Shown here piece by piece: positions 23,149-34,708 of a DNA stretch of 64,000 nt; position 1 is the first letter of the stretch, and every line of letters begins with the position of its first letter. A program made the position numbers and the translations under genes. Origin of the DNA: Cladorhizidae sp. MBARI D1340-BT2 (lineage: Eukaryota > Porifera > Demospongiae > Poecilosclerida > Cladorhizidae); NCBI GenBank assembly GCA_028752905.1, contig JAQNBH010000017.1, positions 38,587,929-38,651,928 on the forward strand, written 5' to 3'. Below the pieces are notes generated by a model. It did not search any database, had not been told where the DNA came from, and saw only the letters and a program-made list of their open reading frames with translations.

Positions 23149-23305
23149 CCTCTATAAGAGTCTATAGATTGCTGATCTATGGTCAAGTGATGATCACTGA
23201 CCCCAACTATGACCTTGCTCCTAGAATTAATGCATAATTATAATTATCACTTTTTGCCCCCTCCAGTTGGATGGAGCATTTGACGCAGGCAGCTGAAGGT
23301 CTTGA

Positions 23306-23456
23306 TCAGGATGAGCAGGGAACAATAGGTGAGTGTATGTCTAGTAGACCATCTCTAGGATGAGCAGGGAACAATAGGTGAGTGTATGTCTAGTGCACCA
23401 TCTCTAGGATGAGCAGGGAACAATAGGTGAGTGTATGTCTAGTACACCATCTCTAC
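23306..23456. repeat. Three tandem copies of a 49-bp unit
   Basis: The unit 'gatgagcagggaacaatagg...catctctag' is repeated three times with single-base changes (tagtagacc / tagtgcacc / tagtacacc). Confidence 0.9.
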
Positions 23457-23625
23457 TTAAAGGCATCCATGAAAATCTGAGGAGGCTCCTTGGATGCCCG
23501 AGTTCTCATATCCCACGATACTACTTTGGACCATCTGGGAATGTCTCTAGCCCTAGAAAAAAGCCCTATCCCTTGAATATTTCCACTAGAATAGTTCTAA
23601 TTCTAGCTCTGATTCCAGGACTGGG

Positions 23626-26600
23626 TTAGATGACCCTTAGTGAGGGTGACTGGGCTAGATGACCCTTAGTGAGGGTGACTTGGCTAGATGACCCTTAGTG
23701 AGGGTGACTGGCTAGATGACCCTTAGTGAGGGTGACTGGGCTAGATGTCCCTTAGTGAGGGTGACTGGGCTAGATGACCCTTAGTGAGGGTGACTTGGCT
23801 AGATGACCCTTAGTGAGGGTGACTGGGCTAGATGACCCTTAGTGAGGGTGACTTGGCTAGATGACCCTTAGTGAGGGTGACTGGCTAGATGACCCTTAGT
23901 GAGGGTGACTGGGCTAGATGACCCTTAGTGAGGGTGACTGGCTAGATGACCCTTAGTGAGGGTGACTGGGCTAGATGACCCTTAGTGAGGGTGACTGGGC
24001 TAGATGACCCTTAGTGAGGGTGACTGGCTAGATGACCCTTAGTGAGGGTGACTGGGCTAGATGTCCCTTAGTGAGGGTGACTGGGCTAGATGACCCTTAG
24101 TGAGGGTGACTTGGCTAGATGACCCTTAGTGAGGGTGACTGGGCTAGATGACCCTTAGTGAGGGTGACTTGGCTAGATGACCCTTAGTGAGGGTGACTGG
24201 CTAGATGACCCTTAGTGAGGGTGACTGGGCTAGATGACCCTTAGTGAGGGTGACTGGCTAGATGACCCTTAGTGAGGGTGACTGGGCTAGATGTCCCTTA
24301 GTGAGGGTGACTGGGCTAGATGTCCCTTAGTGAGGGTGACTTGGATAGATGACCCTTAGTGAGGGTGACTGGGCTAGATGACCCTTAGTGAGGGTGACTG
24401 GCTAGATGACCCTTAGTGAGGGTGACTGGGCTAGATGTCCCTTAGTGAGGGTGACTGGGCTAGATGACCCTTAGTGAGGGTGACTTGGCTAGATGACCCT
24501 TAGTGAGGGTGACTGGGCTAGATGACCCTTAGTGAGGGTGACTTGGCTAGATGACCCTTAGTGAGGGTGACTGGCTAGATGACCCTTAGTGAGGGTGACT
24601 GGGCTAGATGTCCCTTAGTGAGGGTGACTGGGCTAGATGTCCCTTAGTGAGGGTGACTTGGATAGATGACCCTTAGTGAGGGTGACTGGGCTAGATGACC
24701 CTTAGTGAGGGTGACTGGCTAGATGACCCTTAGTGAGGGTGACTGGGCTAGATGTCCCTTAGTGAGGGTGACTGGGCTAGATGACCCTTAGTGAGGGTGA
24801 CTTGGCTAGATGACCCTTAGTGAGGGTGACTGGGCTAGATGACCCTTAGTGAGGGTGACTTGGCTAGATGTCCCTTAGTGAGGGTGACTTGGCTAGATGA
24901 CCCTTAGTGAGGGTGACTGGGCTAGATGACCCTTAGTGAGGGTGACTGGGCTAGATGACCCTTAGTGAGGGTGACTGGGCTAGATGTCCCTTAGTGAGGG
25001 TGACTGGGCTAGATGACCCTTAGTGAGGGTGACTTGGCTAGATGTCCCTTAGTGAGGGTGACTTGGCTAGATGACCCTTAGTGAGGGTGACTGGGCTAGA
25101 TGTCCCTTAGTGAGGGTGACTGGGCTAGATGTCCCTTAGTGAGGGTGACTGGGCTAGATGTCCCTTAGTGAGGGTGACTGGGCTAGATGTCCCTTAGTGA
25201 GGGTGACTGGGCTAGATGTCCCTTAGTGAGGGTGACTGGGCTAGATGACCCTTAGTGAGGGTGACTGGGCTAGATGACCCTTAGTGAGGGTGACTTGGCT
25301 AGATGACCCTTAGTGAGGGTGACTGGGCTAGATGACCCTTAGTGAGGGTGACTTGGCTAGATGACCCTTAGTGAGGGTGACTTGGCTAGATGTCCCTTAG
25401 TGAGGGTGACTTGGCTAGATGTCCCTTAGTGAGGATGACTGGGCTAGATGTCCCTTAGTGAGGGTGACTGGGCTAGATGTCCCTTAGTGAGGGTGACTTG
25501 GCTAGATGTCCCTTAGTGAGGGTGACTTGGCTAGATGACCCTTAGTGAGGGTGACTGGGCTAGATGTCCCTTAGTGAGGGTGACTTGGCTAGATGACCCT
25601 TAGTGAGGGTGACTGGGATAGATGTCCCTTAGTGAGGGTGACTTGGATAGATGTCCCTTAGTGAGGGTGACTGGGCTAGATGTACCTTAGTGAGGGTGAC
25701 TTGGCTAGATGTCCCTTAGTGAGGATGACTGGCCTAGATGTCCCTTAGTGAGGGTGACTTGGCTAGATGACCCTTAGTGAGGGTGACTGGGCTAGATGTC
25801 CCTTAGTGAGGGTGACTTGGCTAGATGACCCTTAGTGAGGGTGACTGGGCTAGATGGCTAGGGCTAGGGCTAGGGCTAGTGTCCCTTAGTGAGGGTGACT
25901 TGGCTAGATGTCCCTTAGTGAGGGTGACTGGGCTAGATGTCCCTTAGTGAGGGTGACTTGGATAGATGACCCTTAGTGAGGGTGACTGGGCTAGATGACC
26001 CTTAGTGAGGGTGACTGGGCTAGATGACCCTTAGTGAGGGTGACTTGGCTAGATGTCCCTTAGTGAGGGTGACTTGGCTAGATGACCCTTAGTGAGGGTG
26101 ACTTGGCTAGATGTCCCTTAGTGAGGGTGACTTGGCTAGATGTCCCTTAGTGAGGGTGACTGGGCTAGATGTCCCTTAGTGAGGATGACTGGGCTAGATG
26201 TCCCTTAGTGAGGGTGACTTGGATAGATGTCCCTTAGTGAGGGTGACTGGGCTAGATGTCCCTTAGTGAGGGTGACTTGGCTAGATGTCCCTTAGTGAGG
26301 ATGACTGGGCTAGATGTCCCTTAGTGAGGGTGACTTGGCTAGATGACCCTTACTGAGGGTGACTGGGCTAGATGTCCCTTAGTGAGGGTGACTTGGCTAG
26401 ATGTCCCTTAGTGAGGGTGACTGGGCTAGATGTCCCTTAGTGAGGGTGACTTGGATAGATGACCCTTAGTGAGGGTGACTGGGCTAGATGTCCCTTAGTG
26501 AGGGTGACTTGGCTAGATGACCCTTAGTGAGGGTGACTGGGCTAGATGTCCCTTAGTGAGGGTGACTTGGCTAGATGTCCCTTAGTGAGGGTGACTGGGC

Positions 26601-26701
26601 TAGATGTCCCTTAGTGAGGGTGACTTGGATAGATGACCCTTAGTGAGGGTGACTGGGCTAGATGACCCTTAGTGAGGGTGACTGGGCTAGATGACCCTTA
26701 G
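23626..26701. repeat. 29-bp minisatellite, about 105 copies
   Basis: The unit is ctgggctagatgacccttag followed by tgagggtga. A 28-bp variant (ctgg for ctggg) and the paired variants tgacc/tgtcc and ggg/ttgg alternate in blocks that recur, showing unequal exchange. At about 25852-25880 the array is broken by 'ggctagggctagggctaggg'. The array is interrupted by the hAT element and resumes at 30129-30175. Confidence 0.97.
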
Positions 26702-27359
26702 CAGGGTTGTATACAGAAATTTTGCCAAGAGGGGGCGAACTTGAGATAAGGGGGGGCGGAGAGCCTGGATGGTGCGGAAAGGGGACGTGCACCCTGGGCT
26801 TCCGCGTGGAGTACGAAAGTGTTTTACCCACAGGTATTTTTGCAGTACTAACTGTATATATAGCTGCTACTTATGATGGCATGCACTTTTTCTAAAATCT
26901 TTAGTACAACATTCCATCTTAAATATTTGCTGAAGTTGCATGCTACGGCAATCAGCATATATAGATTAGATATAGTCACTTGTCACTCGTATAATGGAGG
27001 TGGGCTTTTGTGAAATCGAATTATGTTGCATTCCATGCATTTTCTTACAAAATCATGGACAACAGGTTTCATACACAATTTTTCTCTAGTTCTCTAGGGG
27101 GGGGGGGGGGGGGGGGGTGGAAATGGTTGGTCACTTGGTGCCCTAATTTTTGTTAATATTTTCTTAACATGTTCATAAGCCGTAAAAGGGGGGTCTGGGG
27201 GGAAGATCCCCCCATATTTTTTTTTGCTTTTACAATGTCTGAGGATAGCTATTTTGACTGACTACCAATGGCATTATGCTATACCGAACTATGGCTAGAC
27301 TGTATATATTTCTCATGATATTGTAGCTGCTTGGAAAAAGGAGAGCATGTGTCATGACA

Positions 27360-27735
27360 CGATGACATCACACACCACCACGTGCTCTCCTTTGTAGGTT
27401 TGTCACTTCTTTTGTTTCTCCTTCTTTCCCACTCCCTCTCTCTCAGTATTTTTAACTCAGTCCATTATGTCATGGTCTTCAAGTCTAATCTTAGACATGA
27501 TGTCATCACACGCCACCACGTGTTCTCCTTTGTAGGTTTGTCACTTCTTCAGTTCCCTCCTTCTTTCCCACTCTCTCTCAGTATTTTTAACTCGGTCCAT
27601 TATGTCATGGTCTTAAAGTCATCACACACCACCACGTGTTCTCCTTTGTAGGTTTGTCACTTCTTCAGTTCCCTCCTTCTTTCCCACTCTCTCTCAGTAT
27701 TTTTAACTCAGTCCATTATGTCATGGTCTTAAAGT
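27360..27735 (+). promoter_or_regulatory. Three tandem ~120-135-bp repeats upstream of the hAT transposase
   Basis: Each unit begins near 'catcacacaccaccacgtg' (27367, 27503, 27618) and carries a perfect CACGTG E-box. The first two also have a CREB/ATF-like tgacatca or tgatgtca. Each ends in 'tccattatgtcatggtctt'. The arrangement is repeated in copy 2 (44033-44400). A role as promoter enhancer or transposase-binding array is inference. Confidence 0.6.
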
Positions 27736-27737
27736 CT

Positions 27738-27746
27738 CTATAAAAG
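27738..27746 (+). promoter_or_regulatory. TATA box of the hAT transposase gene
   Basis: ctataaaag lies 34-42 bases before the start codon at 27780. That spacing leaves a very short leader, as usual in compact transposons. Confidence 0.6.
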
Positions 27747-27779
27747 AAACCTTACTAGCTGATTTCTCTTCATATTAAT

Positions 27780-29966
27780 ATGGATATTCGCTCATACTTT
27801 GCAAGTACTTCTCAAGCCTCTTCTCATGCTAATAGCAGCGATAGCGAAGATAGCAGAACAGATAGCTCTGAGCATGTCGAGGCATCTAGTCCTAGCCTTA
27901 GTCCTCCACCTTCAAAGAAAAGCAAGCAAAACAAACACCGCTCTTCTGTATCCACGAAGAGAAAATACTCTAAGAGCTGGGAGAAAGATTTCAGTTGGCT
28001 CTATTATGACGAGGATAGCGATGGTGCCTTTTGCAAGGTTTGCAAGCAATCTGGTCTGCAGCGTACTGGAGGAGTGTGGGTCACACAACCTTGCAGAAAT
28101 TGGAAGAAAGCTGTTGAAAAAATGAAAGCTCATGCGAGAAGTGACTTCCATATCCATGCAACTCAAGCTCTTTTTGCAGCTAAAGGAGCAGCCAAAGGTG
28201 GAACAGTTGTACAGCAACTCCAGAATGTTTTAGCTCGCAAAAGAGCTCAGAACAGAGCTGCAGTGAAGTGCCTGATCCTACTCACTCATTTTCTTACGAA
28301 AGAACAAGTTGCACATTCGACAAAATTTGAGAAGCTGGTTGACGTGGTGGTTCGATGTGGCAGCCAACATTTGAAGCAATTCTTAGAAACTGCACCAAGA
28401 AATGCTGTGTACACATCAAGATTGGCTGTGGTTGAATTCATCGAATCATTGGGGACATGGGTGGAGGAGTCGATTCTGAAGCGACTTCAAAAGGCACCTA
28501 TGTACAGCCTCATGGCAGATGAGTGCACAGATGTCACCAACGTAGAAGAATTGTCTGTGTTTTGCCGCTGGGAGGAAGATGGTGTACCAGTAGAGTGCTT
28601 TCTGGAGCTTATTCCATTGAAGAAGGCTGATGCAGAGACCATCTATTCTAATCTCATCGATTGTTTAAAGAAGAAAGGTCTACAAGTCGGAAGAATAGTT
28701 GGATTGGGATTTGATGGAGCTGCATCTTTTTCTGGACGAAAGACCGGGGTTCAGGCACGTATCAAGAAACATACTCCTCACGCTCTGTTTATACACTGCC
28801 ACTGTCACTTACTGCAGTTGGCTTGTGTGCAAGCTGCCAATAAAACTCCTGGAATTGCTCATGTTTACAGAACATTGACTACTCTTTGGAAGCATTTTCG
28901 CAATTCCCCCAAGCGAGCAGAGTGTCTGAAGGAGGTACAGCACGTTCTTGAACTTCCAGAAATGAAAGTGATCAAGCCATCTGACACACGCTGGCTGGCA
29001 CATGAAAGGTGTGTCAAAGCTGTCAAAGCAAGTTATTCTGCAATTGTAATCACCATTGGGAACATCTACGAGACGTCCCACGAGCCAGAAGCTCTTGGAA
29101 TCCATGGTGCCCTCTGCAAATTGTCTACGATTGCAGCTATATATTTGCTTGATTTCACTCTACCACAAGTAGCCAAGCTCAGCAAAGCACTTCAGGCAGA
29201 GCAGCTTGACCTCTCGTTGATATCATTCCTTGTTGATGCTACTGTTAAATCCTTGGATGATGCAGTTTTGCCTGGAGCGAACTGGGTGTTGGAGCTTCTT
29301 GAAAACGTTGAAGACTTGAAGTCATCTACAAAGGTGTCTATTGACGCTGATAAAATACTTTCGTTCCAGAATGTTGTTGGTAAGCCTTTTGTTGCTGATT
29401 TAAAGGCCAACATAACAAGCCGATTTTCTTCATCCAACGCTGTTGTATCAGCATTGTCTATATTCGATCCACGGAAAGTTCCAAAACCAGATTCAGTATC
29501 TTTTCCCACGTATGGAGACACGTCTGTTGAGAAACTGATTGCTCACTACGGAGAAGATAGAGATGCAGAAACATTGGATGGAGAAGAAACAGTGAAGATA
29601 GCCATGATTTCCACTGAAATACTTACAGAGTGGAAAACATTCCGCCAGCTGTTAGTCAAGCAACCACGGGATACTACTGCATCACAGCTGAAAGAACTTG
29701 TTTCAAACGACATGCTCAAGGCCATGTTTCCCAATTTGCACAAGATTGCCTCCATCTGCTTATCGATTCCAGTTTCTACTGCTTCTGTGGAGAGAAGCTT
29801 CTCACAGATGAAGATGATCAAGACTCGTTTGCATAATTCTCTAAGTGACTGCAGCCTTTCTCACCTTATGAGGATTGCTATAGAGGCACCAGAAGTACTC
29901 TCTGAGAGCGACCTTGAAGAGATTGTGGACGTATGGCAGAGAAAACCAAGAAGAACCTCAGTTTGA
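27780..29966 (+). CDS. hAT-superfamily transposase, intact (728 aa), ZNF862/KIAA1586-like
   Basis: The enzyme would bind the element's ends and move it by cut and paste. Residues 1-65 are a Ser-rich, then basic, tail (possible nuclear localisation signal around 45-63). Residues 67-130 form a TTF-type zinc finger: 'WLYYDEDSDGAFCKVC' with C85 and C88, then C105, H118 and H124/H126. The RNase H-like catalytic region has D247 in 'MADECTD' and D312 in 'GFDGAASFSG', followed by 'HCHCHLLQLA' and 'PSDTRWLAHERCV'. The C-terminal hAT dimerisation domain has 'SVERSFSQMK' with the catalytic Glu at 671. Length and residues are as expected for the family, so activity is plausible. The ATG at 27780 is the first after the TATA box. 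No intron is needed. Confidence 0.92.
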   Translation: MDIRSYFASTSQASSHANSSDSEDSRTDSSEHVEASSPSLSPPPSKKSKQNKHRSSVSTKRKYSKSWEKDFSWLYYDEDSDGAFCKVCKQSGLQRTGGVWVTQPCRNWKKAVEKMKAHARSDFHIHATQALFAAKGAAKGGTVVQQLQNVLARKRAQNRAAVKCLILLTHFLTKEQVAHSTKFEKLVDVVVRCGSQHLKQFLETAPRNAVYTSRLAVVEFIESLGTWVEESILKRLQKAPMYSLMADECTDVTNVEELSVFCRWEEDGVPVECFLELIPLKKADAETIYSNLIDCLKKKGLQVGRIVGLGFDGAASFSGRKTGVQARIKKHTPHALFIHCHCHLLQLACVQAANKTPGIAHVYRTLTTLWKHFRNSPKRAECLKEVQHVLELPEMKVIKPSDTRWLAHERCVKAVKASYSAIVITIGNIYETSHEPEALGIHGALCKLSTIAAIYLLDFTLPQVAKLSKALQAEQLDLSLISFLVDATVKSLDDAVLPGANWVLELLENVEDLKSSTKVSIDADKILSFQNVVGKPFVADLKANITSRFSSSNAVVSALSIFDPRKVPKPDSVSFPTYGDTSVEKLIAHYGEDRDAETLDGEETVKIAMISTEILTEWKTFRQLLVKQPRDTTASQLKELVSNDMLKAMFPNLHKIASICLSIPVSTASVERSFSQMKMIKTRLHNSLSDCSLSHLMRIAIEAPEVLSESDLEEIVDVWQRKPRRTSV

Positions 29967-30128
29967 CATTCCTATCATTTGACCTGATATCATAAGCTTA
30001 TTACACATTTCTTGTATTACACCTTTCTTGACATTATTTTTAAAAAAATCTCTAATTTCAAGGGGGGGGCGAGAATGATACAAGGGGGGGCGAATGCCCC
30101 CCCCCGCCCCCCCCTAAATACACCCCTG

Positions 30129-30175
30129 CTTAGTGAGGGTGACTTGGCTAGATGTCCCTTAGTGAGGGTGACTGG
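30129..30175. repeat. Right remnant of the 29-bp minisatellite
   Basis: One and a half units (cttagtgagggtgacttgg...) resume in register after the hAT element, proving the insertion occurred inside the array. Confidence 0.95.
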
Positions 30176-30261
30176 CTCATGGCATATCCCAGCCACCATG
30201 CTTTCTTATAGCAGAGGTCCTCTTTACAATAAGTTAGTAGAGACTTTGTGAAAGCTATTAT

Positions 30262-30352
30262 TGCTCAGTATTATTCAGTATACATACTATTATTCAGTAT
30301 ACACACTATTATTCAGTATACACACTATTATTCAGCTATTATTCAGTATATA
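30262..30352. repeat. Short tandem repeat, 'ctattattcagtatacaca' (about 20 bp)
   Basis: Four to five AT-rich imperfect copies. Confidence 0.8.
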
Positions 30353-30705
30353 TATTATTATGACTTGTAACTCTCCTCATGAACTGCAGAAGCCTCAGAC
30401 GATGAATTATAGCCACACAACTACTTACTTGCAGAGACAAGAGCACTTTATTATTATTTTTACTTCTGGTCAACTCATTTTCTCAATATTTGTACTTATT
30501 TGTGCATTGGGTGTTGTGTCTGTCTGTGCCCGTGCTTGTGATTCAACTCTTATCAAGATAATTTGTGATTCACCACCTAGCAACTACACCATTTAATATA
30601 AACATAATAAGTGTATACCATCACAGATTGTTGAATGATTAAAAATTGTGAAATAAAAAAATCAGTAAAATTTAAAATTTAAACGGTACAGAGAATGAAT
30701 GTAAG

Positions 30706-30895
30706 TTGTGCATGCTGAGTATCCTGAGGTGCCATGCTGAATATCCTGAGGTGCATGCTGAGTATCCTGAGGTGCATGCTGAGTATCTTGAGGGGCATGC
30801 TGAGTATCCTGAGGTGCTTGGTGAATATCCTGAGGTGAATGTCCCGAGTTGTATATCTGCATATCCCGATTTGTGCACGCTGAATATCCTGACAT
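30706..30895. repeat. Minisatellite, 'catgctgagtatcctgaggtg' (about 20 bp), 9 copies
   Basis: Units differ by small changes (gagtatc/gaatatc, aggtg/aggggc). Frames across it on both strands are repeat artefacts. Confidence 0.9.
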
Positions 30896-31045
30896 GACAT
30901 CCTACTGACGCACAAAGCTCACACTCGGATGCTCTATGCAAAATAGACATCATACTGAGTAAATTAATGTTCAAATCAGCCAAGTAAATTTCACATGTGT
31001 ACAGTACATACCATGGATTATCTCAGAATCGCCTGCGGACATAGT

Positions 31046-31724
31046 TCCAGGGCTAAGGCATACTCATGGCAGTGGTTATAGGGCTAGGCATACTCATGGC
31101 AGTGACTGTAGGGCTAGGGCATACTCATGGCAGTGGTTGTAGGGCTAGGGCATACTCATGGCAGTGACTGAAGGGCTAGGGCATACTCATGGCAGTGGTT
31201 GTAGGGCTAGGGCATACTCATGGCAGTGACTGAAGGGCTAGGGCATACTCATGGCAGTGACTGTAGGGCTAGGGCATACTCATGGCAGTGACTGTAGGGC
31301 TAGGGCATACTCATGGCAGTGACTGTAGGGCTAGGGCACACTTGTGGCAGTGACTGTAGGGCTAGGCATACTCGTGGCAGTGACTATAGGGCTCGTGGCA
31401 GTGACTGTAGGGCTAGGGCACACTTGTGGCAGTGACTGTAGGGCTAGGCATACTCGTGGCAGTGACTGTAGGGCTAGGCATACTCATGGCAGTGACTGTA
31501 GGGCTAGGGCATACTCATGGCAGTGACTGTAGGGCTAGGGCACACTTGTGGCAGTGACTGTAGGGCTAGGCATACTCGTGGCAGTGACTGTAGGGCTAGG
31601 GCATACTCATGGCAGTGACTGTAGGGCTAGGCATACTCATGGCAGTGACTGTAGGGCTAGGGCATACTCATGGCAGTGACTGTAGGGCTAGGGCATACTC
31701 ATGGCAGTGACTGTAGGGCTAGGA
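31046..31724. repeat. Minisatellite, 'catggcagtgactgtagggctagggcatact' (about 31 bp), about 22 copies
   Basis: Units vary between gactgta, gttgta and gactgaa, and between catactcatgg and cacacttgtgg. Some lack two bases (gctaggcata). Variant blocks recur, which indicates segmental duplication within the array. Confidence 0.95.
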
Positions 31725-31854
31725 GGTTAGAAAATCCTTGGAAGATCATGGGGAAGGAGACATAAGAGGCTGACAACTTTGGACATTAATGAATGATCCT
31801 GGAATATCAGTGACAGTGGTGGATAGCCCTCGAATCTACGTGAGGGAGGAACCT

Positions 31855-32086
31855 ACACACCACACACACCACACATACACAGCACATCACACACATACAC
31901 AGCACATCACACATACACAGCACATCACACACCACACATACACAGCACATCACACCACACATACACAGCACATCACACACCACACATACACAGCACATCA
32001 CACACACACATACACAGCACATCACACACCACACATACACAGCACATCACACACACACAGCACATCACACACACACACACACACTG
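31855..32086. repeat. CA-rich repeat, 'acacatacacagcacatcac'
   Basis: About ten copies of a 17-24-bp unit ending in a pure (CA)n run. Confidence 0.92.
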
Positions 32087-32372
32087 GCTGTGCTGTACCT
32101 GCCTACTACTTATCTCTTGCCCACAACATAATAGAAGTGATACTTCATCTTCAACTTAACCCAGTAAATATGATCTAATGCACACATTAACCTAACCCTA
32201 GCCATTGCTTTGTCCCTAACCCTAGCTGAAGACATAATCCTGTACCTTTCAGGGCCAGATCTTGCCATCATGGTGGTTGTGGGAACAAAATGGCCACCAT
32301 GCAAGTGCTGTCTCCAGCACTGAGCCACTGCCACAATGGCCCGCCACGACAATACACGTGTGGCTCACTTAA

Positions 32373-33521
32373 CCCCTTGAACTCGGGATCCCTGTATATA
32401 GTGTGTCACCCTACTCCGGCTCCCTGGGAAAAAATAACCTACAAAGGTAACCTTTAACCTTTGTTTTACCTGTGATTTTGACCCTGTTAGATGTGTTTGT
32501 CTTAAAATTTTTATCGTTCTTATCAAGTTGTGCACATTCCTCATTCACATAATGAAGACAGGCCCTGATGCTCAGAAACATGTCCCTGGGCATAACCTCT
32601 TCGAAGCCAGGGGTCACAGTAATAGGATCGTCCTTCTTCCTCCAGTATAAATCATAGCAGTCCTTATAAAGTAAAATTTCCATGGAAATTCGTAAGCCAA
32701 AGAATGCTTTCAATTCAACAACAGTAAGAGGCTTCTCAACAAGCAATTGAGCAGCATAATAATCGGGTTTAGCAGCATAATAATCGGGTTTAGCAGCATT
32801 CTAGCAGCATGAACCTGCTCTGCTGATGATTTGTCTCTCTGACAAGTGAGGTCCCTAATATAGTCGGTACACAGAAGACCAAACACCACTCCAATACTTT
32901 ACTTTCGACAATCATTGTAGCAGGCAAATGTGTAGGCCCAGGCTGGTTATTGGGTGTAAATAGCAAGTCTACAAAACCTGCAGTGTTTTCAGACCATCCA
33001 TCAGACATTGGAGGCCTTTGTCTTTGAGCCCTAGCCCTTCCCCCGCCCCGCCCCTTCCATCATCTCTTCCACGACATGGAGCATTCCCACCACGACCACC
33101 CCGCCCTCTCTGAACAACTGGAATAACTACCTGGTCGTCTGACTCACTATTGGAAGCCTTACTGGCATTAGAATCATCTCCAGAGCTGTCAATCTGCGAT
33201 TCAAAATCACTTTTATGCTCATAATCACTACCAATAACGTCTTCATCATCGCTACTTACAGCCTGGTCCAACACTTGGTCCAAAGTCATCAGATTTCGGG
33301 CCATTCTGGACCAATTTCTACGAAATATCTAGCAAAAATAAGCAGCGAGAATTCACTAAATCGATTGAGCCACAGCCAGATAATACGAGACCTTTCATTG
33401 GCTGTATTTCAACTGGGAAAATGGTAACAACGAGACACGCGGCCGGCCGGTATACCATCCCCCCGAGTACATGTATGACGGCTTATAATTGTGTGTATTC
33501 TGACTAGCCGAGTTCAAAGGG
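32373..33521 (-). mobile_element. piggyBac element, internally deleted (1,149 bp), with TTAA target duplications
   Basis: The ends are CCCCTTGAACTCGG (32373-32386) and its inverse CCGAGTTCAAAGGG (33508-33521), 13 of 14 positions matching. Each is flanked by TTAA (32369-32372 and 33522-33525), the piggyBac target. Inside, only the first part of the transposase is left, running leftwards up to the left end. The second half of the gene was deleted without loss of the ends, the usual origin of non-autonomous copies. Confidence 0.88.
32411..33304 (-). pseudogene. piggyBac transposase, N-terminal part, frameshifted
   Basis: Starting at 33304 ('MARNLMTLDQVLDQAVSSDD'), an acidic Ser/Asp-rich N-terminus and an Arg/Gly stretch ('GRGGRGG') are followed, after a frame change near 33000, by 'FTPNNQPGPTHLP' and a 'REtN'-like block. 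A second frame change leads to 'EKPLTVVELKAFFGLRISM', 'LYWRKKDDPI' and 'FEEVMPRDMFLSIRACLHYV', which is the start of the DDE_Tnp_1_7 domain. The protein then stops near 32411; the catalytic Asp residues that normally follow are missing. A 21-bp duplication (agcagcataataatcgggttt) occurs at 32752-32795. Confidence 0.85.
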
Positions 33522-33582
33522 TTAAGTTCCTGTTTGCTAGTTTAAAAAATAATTAATACCGTAGCAACAAAAGCTATAGAGA

Positions 33583-34016
33583 TGGCAGACCTCCACCACT
33601 CTAGAGATGGCAGACCTCCACCACTAGAGATGGCAGACCTCCACCACTCTAGAGATGGCAGACCTCCACCACTCTACAGATGGCAGACCTCCACCACTCT
33701 AGAGATGGCAGACCTCCACCACTCTAGAGATGGCAGACCTCCACCACTCTAGAGATGGCAGACCTCCACCACTCTAGAGATGGCAGACCTCCACCACTCT
33801 AGAGATGGCAGACCTCCTCCACTCTAGAGATGGCAAGCCTCTGCCACTCTAGAGATGGCAGACCTCCACCACTCTAGAGATGGCAGACCTCCACCACTCT
33901 AGAGATGGCAGACCTCCACCACTCTAGAGATGGCAGACCTCCTCCACTCTAGAGATCCACCACTCTAGAGATGGCAGACCTCCACCACTCTAGAGATGGC
34001 AGACCTCCACCACTCC
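33583..34016. repeat. Minisatellite, 'agagatggcagacctccaccactct' (25 bp), about 17 copies
   Basis: Highly regular, with occasional 'ctccactct' and one truncated unit near 33955. Confidence 0.95.
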
Positions 34017-34359
34017 AAACGATTTTTCTTTCATAATGAATCGGAACAACATAATATCGGCTTGACTAGTCAACAAGGAACGTCAGCCTCACCAGCAGCA
34101 TTGCCATGGCTGCATAAAGACACTTGCGTGGGCATATTCCTAAACAAAATAGCCGAGGGAGTGCCAGGTGCCGTGCATTTCTGGCGATGGTGGCTTCTAG
34201 AGGCTTCTAGAGACATTTAAACTCGAATCACCACCAAAATTTGTACTGGTCCTTGACCCACGCCCAACCTCCCCACGTAGTATAATCTGCTAACAGAAGA
34301 CAAACAAGCTGAGATGAAAACAGGCTCCTTGACGGACATAATAACAATAGCAACATCTA

Positions 34360-34456
34360 ATTATGGTAATAATAATAATAGTAGTAGTAGTAATAGTAAT
34401 AATAATAGTAGTAGTAATACTACTACTACTACTACTACTACTACTAATAATAATAA
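34360..34456. repeat. Compound trinucleotide microsatellite (AAT/AGT/ACT)
   Basis: aataat, agtagt and actact runs are joined, consistent with point mutation of one tract followed by expansion. Confidence 0.9.
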
Positions 34457-34708
34457 ATCACAAGGATCCGAGTCCAACTTTGGTAATAATTGCACAAGTT
34501 GAAGTTACGAGTATAATTATTCCCACAAATTAGATTGTGCGATTGCATACAATACAAAAAAGAAGTAATTATCTTTAAAGTAGTTATCTTTAGACAGTTT
34601 TTCAACAGACTTCACATTCTGATTGTTTGGAGAGAAAAAAGAAAAAAAAGAAGAATAAAACTGACCTCACCCGAGGCCAGGTCAACCGTATATATATCCT
34701 CTATTAGG

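Larger units (their letters stand above)
26702..30128 (+). mobile_element. hAT transposon copy 1, full length (3,427 bp), inserted in the 29-bp minisatellite
   Basis: The ends form imperfect terminal inverted repeats: CAGGGTTGTATACAG at 26702 against CAGGGGTGTATTTAG (reverse complement of 30114-30128). Sub-terminal G-rich blocks (gggggggcgaa) also face each other. The flanking array is interrupted with CTTAG duplicated on both sides (26697-26701 and 30129-30133). Inside are a promoter region with three tandem repeats and one open transposase. The poly-G tract at 27101-27117 and a 'ctggggggaagatcccccca' stem lie in the 5' non-coding part. Confidence 0.93.
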
